Shown piece after piece: positions 6,917 to 9,704 of a DNA stretch of 9,704 bases (its first letter is position 1; each line of letters opens with the position of its first letter). Under the pieces are notes generated by a model. That model did not search any database, was not told the DNA's origin, and saw only the letters and a program-made list of their open reading frames with translations. The stretch is from NCBI GenBank assembly GCA_021808425.1, contig JAKBBS010000129.1, forward strand, positions 1 through 9,704, written 5' to 3'. Source of the DNA: Actinomycetes bacterium. Lineage in GTDB: Bacteria; Actinomycetota; Acidimicrobiia; Acidimicrobiales; Palsa-688. Made by a program: the position numbers and the translations under genes.

Positions 6917-6941
6917 GAAGCTGAAGCGTCCTCGGCGAGAC
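6917..6941. other. Convergent intergenic gap without visible terminator
   Basis: Twenty-five bases separate the stop of the kinase fusion gene (plus) from the stop of glgX (minus). I see no GC-rich hairpin followed by a T-run in either direction. Transcripts may therefore read into each other, or termination may be Rho-dependent. Confidence 0.5.
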
Positions 6942-9074
6942 TCACTGGGTGGTGCGGGGACGACGCAAAAGTACCACAGACGACGGGCCGACGCTCAAAC
7001 GCCGGGCGGCCCGGCGAGAGCGCGCAAAACCTCCCTCGGTCGTGTCGAGAACGTACTCCCAGCCGACCCCGTAGCCCTGAGGGAGCCGCCACTGGATTGC
7101 GTCTTGATGCGCGTTGAGAAGAAGCACGAACGAATCGTCTACGACCCGGCGGCCCTGCCCGTCGCGGGTCATGATCGCCTCGCCGTTTAGCAAGACCCCG
7201 ATCGACTGGGCGAACCCGGACCCCCAGTCCTCTTCGGTCATCTCGGTACCGTCCGGCTTGAACCACACGATGTCGGCGACCCCGCGGATCGGCCTTCCCT
7301 GGAACCAGCGGCGCCGTTTGAAGACCGGGTGGGACTTGCGGAGCGCTATCAAACGGCGGGTGAAGTCGAGAAGGTCCGTGTCCGGGCGGGTCCAGTCGTA
7401 CCACGTGACCTCGTTGTCCTGACAGTAGGCGTTGTTGTTGCCAAGCTGAGTGCGCCCAACCTCGTCGCCGCCCAGGATCATCGGCACTCCTTGGCTCAAC
7501 AGCAGCGTGACCAGGAAATTCCGCTGCTGGCGACGCCGGCGAGCGAGAACCTCTCCGTCGGAGGTTGGTCCCTCCGCGCCGAGATTCCACGAGCGGTTGT
7601 GGCTCTCGCCGTCGGTATTGTCGTAGCCGTTGGCGTCGTTGTGCTTGTCGTTATAGGAGACGAGGTCGGCGAGCGTGAAGCCGTCGTGGGCCGTAACGAA
7701 GTTCACGCTGGCTACCGGTCGGCGGTTGTCGGCCTTGTAGAGATCCGAACTGCCAGTCAGTCTCGTCGCCATTTCCGGCAGCGTCGCCGGTTCGCTGCGC
7801 CAGAAGTCACGTGTAGTGTCACGGTACTTGCCATTCCACTCCGACCACAGCGGCGGGAAGTTTCCGACCTGATAGCCGCCTTCGCCGAGATCCCACGGTT
7901 CGGCGATCAGCTTCACTTGGCTCACGATAGGATCCTGATCGACGAGGTCGAAGAAGGCGGACAGCCGGTCGACGTCGTAGAACTGCCGGGCCAGAGTGGC
8001 CGCAAGATCGAAACGGAACCCGTCGACGTGCATTTCTGTCACCCAGTACCGCAAGGAATCCATGATCAGCTGCAGGCTTCGCGAATGGCTGACGTTGAGG
8101 CTGTTCCCGGTTCCAGTGGTGTCGTAGTAGTGGGCTTGTCCGTCAGGTACGAGGCGGTAGTAGGCCCTGTTGTCCAAGCCGCGAAACGACAGCGTCGGGC
8201 CGAGGTGATTCCCTTCGGCGGTATGGTTGTAGACCACGTCGAGGATAACTTCGATCCCGGCTCGGTGCAAGGTGCGGACCATCGCCTTGAACTCTTGAAC
8301 CTGTTGGCCGCGCTGCCCCGTAGCTGCGTACTCGTTGTGGGGAGCGAAGAACCCGATGGAGTTGTAACCCCAGTAGTTTCGTAGTCCTCGCTCCAGGAGA
8401 TGACCGTCCTGCACGAACTGATGTACCGGCATCAGCTCGACAGCGGTAACCCCGAGCGACGTCAGGTAATCGACCGATTCGGGGTGTGCCATACCGGCGA
8501 AGGTTCCACGAAGCTGCCTCGGGATCCCGGGGTGACGTCTTGTAAGACCCTTGACGTGCGTCTCGTAGATGATCGTGTCGTGCAGAGCGACGCCCGGCCG
8601 GTGATCGTCGCCCCAGTCGAAGTACGGCTGATGCACGACAGACTTCGGCACATGTGAAGCGCTGTCGGCGTCGTTTCGGACCTGCTCGTCGCCGGGAACG
8701 TGACCGAAGCAGGCGCTGCTCCAGTCGAGCGAACCTTCGATCGCCTTCGCATACGGATCGAGGAGCAGTTTCGCCGGGTTGCATCGCAAACCCGCCGCAG
8801 GTTCCCACGGACCGTGGACCCGGTAGCCGTAGCGTTGCCCTGGGGAAACGTTCGGTACATAAGCGTGCCAGCAGCCAGCGTCCTGCTCTTCGAGAGGGAT
8901 CCGCGTCTCGTCGCCTTCGTCGTCGATGAGGCACAATTCGACGCCGTCAGCCACCTCCGAGAACACGGAGAAATTCGTCCCGGCTCCGTCGTAGCTCGAT
9001 CCGAGTGGATAGGGGCTTCCAGGCCAGGACTCGACCGGCCAGCCATCCCCGAACGCCGATCCCGCAAAGGTCAA
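6942..9074 (-). CDS. glgX: Glycogen debranching enzyme GlgX/TreX (GH13 isoamylase type)
   Basis: This 710-residue cytosolic enzyme hydrolyses alpha-1,6 branches of glycogen or limit dextrins, releasing linear malto-oligosaccharides. It starts with a CBM48-like beta domain (about 20-110, PYPLGSSYDGAGTNFSVFSE), followed by the GH13 barrel with all four conserved regions: DVVYNH (279-284), DGFRFD with nucleophile Asp356, AEPWD with acid/base Glu392, and TAHDG with Asp464. The GDEVGRTQ...NNNAYCQDN stretch (536-554) and a beta-rich C-terminal domain complete the usual length. The start is a TTG at 9074, preceded by GGAGGA about six bases upstream. It overlaps the treZ stop by four bases (TTGA), so the two are very likely cotranslated. 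Next to treZ it plausibly acts as TreX, feeding linear glucans to TreY/TreZ for trehalose, but glycogen breakdown is an equal possibility. It converges on the kinase fusion gene with a 25-base gap. Confidence 0.95.
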   Translation of the reverse strand: MTFAGSAFGDGWPVESWPGSPYPLGSSYDGAGTNFSVFSEVADGVELCLIDDEGDETRIPLEEQDAGCWHAYVPNVSPGQRYGYRVHGPWEPAAGLRCNPAKLLLDPYAKAIEGSLDWSSACFGHVPGDEQVRNDADSASHVPKSVVHQPYFDWGDDHRPGVALHDTIIYETHVKGLTRRHPGIPRQLRGTFAGMAHPESVDYLTSLGVTAVELMPVHQFVQDGHLLERGLRNYWGYNSIGFFAPHNEYAATGQRGQQVQEFKAMVRTLHRAGIEVILDVVYNHTAEGNHLGPTLSFRGLDNRAYYRLVPDGQAHYYDTTGTGNSLNVSHSRSLQLIMDSLRYWVTEMHVDGFRFDLAATLARQFYDVDRLSAFFDLVDQDPIVSQVKLIAEPWDLGEGGYQVGNFPPLWSEWNGKYRDTTRDFWRSEPATLPEMATRLTGSSDLYKADNRRPVASVNFVTAHDGFTLADLVSYNDKHNDANGYDNTDGESHNRSWNLGAEGPTSDGEVLARRRRQQRNFLVTLLLSQGVPMILGGDEVGRTQLGNNNAYCQDNEVTWYDWTRPDTDLLDFTRRLIALRKSHPVFKRRRWFQGRPIRGVADIVWFKPDGTEMTEEDWGSGFAQSIGVLLNGEAIMTRDGQGRRVVDDSFVLLLNAHQDAIQWRLPQGYGVGWEYVLDTTEGGFARSRRAARRLSVGPSSVVLLRRPRTTQ

Positions 9075-9704
9075 GTTGGATCCTCCGATCCGGCTAGACG
9101 TCCCGAGCCGCTGGGCGCGGGGTTGAAATAATGTTGTGGGGGCGCCGACTCGGCGCAGAGGACGCTCACGGCGTCACCAGGAAGCGTCAGGTAATCGCCC
9201 GATATTCGTGCGGCCGGGTTCGAGCTGACGAGAACTGCGTACCGGCTGTCGGGGACGCGGTTGCCTGGCATCGGGACAGCGGCCTCGTCGTTTCCAAGGT
9301 TGGCTGCGACTGTGATCGCCCCCCGCGACACGGTGAAGACCTGCTCGCCTGCCCTCTCTACAAACACCTTATCGAGGCGCCCGTCGAGTAGCTCGGGACG
9401 GCTGCGGCGTATTGCGATCAGCGCCCGGTACCAATCGAGAAGATCGCGGTGCGATGCAAGCCGTACCTCGGACCAATCGAGGAGCGACATCTCGAAGGTC
9501 GCAAGGTCCTCGGGATCGGGGATCTGATCCGGCTTCCATCCGAAGGCTTCGAACTCGCGCCTGCGCCCATCCCGCACAGCTTGCGCGAGGTCAGGGTCGG
9601 TGTGGTCAGTGAAATAGGCAAAAGGCGTGGAAGCCCCCCACTCCTCGCCCTGGAAGAGCATCGGGACGAACGGGGCGACAAACGTGAGCGCAGCAGCCGC
9701 GGCT
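9071..9704 (-). CDS. treZ: Malto-oligosyltrehalose trehalohydrolase TreZ (C-terminal part only)
   Basis: Only the last 210 codons are in the window; the frame is open to the right edge. TreZ cleaves trehalose from maltooligosyl trehalose made by TreY. The piece begins in the late barrel region with a hydrophobic strand running into PMLFQGEEWGASTPF (residues 14-28 of the visible part) and YFTDH, which is the TreZ signature. It continues through the DPEDLATFEMSLLDW segment and the RSRPELLDG helix into the C-terminal beta domain that ends with a GDAVSVL strand. About 28 further residues follow, rich in Pro, Ser and Gly, a longer tail than I expect for the family; its codons also contain the ribosome site of glgX. 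The catalytic residues lie upstream, outside the window. The 4-base overlap with glgX points to one operon, in which treY would be expected nearby. Confidence 0.93.
   Translation of the reverse strand, partial: AAAAALTFVAPFVPMLFQGEEWGASTPFAYFTDHTDPDLAQAVRDGRRREFEAFGWKPDQIPDPEDLATFEMSLLDWSEVRLASHRDLLDWYRALIAIRRSRPELLDGRLDKVFVERAGEQVFTVSRGAITVAANLGNDEAAVPMPGNRVPDSRYAVLVSSNPAARISGDYLTLPGDAVSVLCAESAPPQHYFNPAPSGSGRLAGSEDPT

Noticed and set aside
6917..6941. Bidirectional terminator between the convergent genes
   Set aside because: No stem with a T-run could be found in the 25 bases or the immediate flanks.
6907..7590. A 227-codon minus-strand frame overlapping the end of glgX in another frame
   Set aside because: Arg/Pro/Gly-rich alternative-frame translation of glgX; glgX itself reads through to a natural end, so no frameshift is implied.
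7329..8384. A 351-codon open frame on the plus strand opposite glgX
   Set aside because: It lies wholly antisense to a gene with every GH13 motif intact, has valine/arginine-rich composition typical of a reverse-strand shadow in GC-rich DNA, and shows no recognisable domain.
1..9704. CRISPR array, tRNA, rRNA, insertion sequence or attachment site
   Set aside because: No regularly spaced repeats, no cloverleaf-like or rRNA-like stretches, no transposase-like or integrase-like reading frames, and almost all bases belong to identified genes.

Overview
The window is GC-rich, tightly packed bacterial DNA and looks actinobacterial. Supporting signs are the Ku/ATP-ligase pair, a TreZ-GlgX trehalose/glycogen pair, a very large PAS/GAF/kinase/SpoIIE/RsbW fusion of the kind common in Actinomycetota, and GTG/TTG starts. 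The exact lineage cannot be fixed from this sequence. There are seven protein genes (two cut by the window edges) and one decayed gene. No rRNA, tRNA, CRISPR array or insertion sequence was found.

Left block (minus strand, about 2676 down to 1): a small hydrophilic protein, a DJ-1/PfpI-family protein, a stand-alone NHEJ-type ATP-dependent DNA ligase and the Ku end-binding protein. The ligase stop and the Ku start overlap by one base, so these two are probably translationally coupled. Upstream of the small protein is a sequence resembling a SigB/SigF general-stress promoter.

Middle (plus strand): first comes the remnant of a formate/nitrite transporter-family gene. It keeps its N-terminal part and, in another frame, a probable C-terminal end, but has lost the membrane core. 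Next is a STAS-domain anti-sigma factor antagonist, preceded by a 12-bp perfect palindrome and a repeated CTAGGCG. It is followed 27 bases later by a roughly 1120-residue protein that joins PAS, GAF, histidine kinase, receiver, SpoIIE-type PP2C phosphatase and RsbW-type kinase domains. Together these two genes carry the antagonist, its likely phosphatase and its likely kinase, i.e. most of a partner-switching sigma-factor control circuit. No sigma factor gene is present here.

Right block (minus strand, 9704 down to 6942): the C-terminal third or so of malto-oligosyltrehalose trehalohydrolase (TreZ), overlapping by 4 bases a TTG-started glycogen debranching enzyme (GlgX/TreX). This is part of the TreXYZ route from glycogen to trehalose.

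A reasonable reading, which is inference, is a stress-survival neighbourhood: a sensory partner-switching module beside double-strand-break repair, a DJ-1/PfpI stress protein and trehalose synthesis. Shared regulation is not proven by the sequence; the one stress-type promoter candidate is only a partial match.
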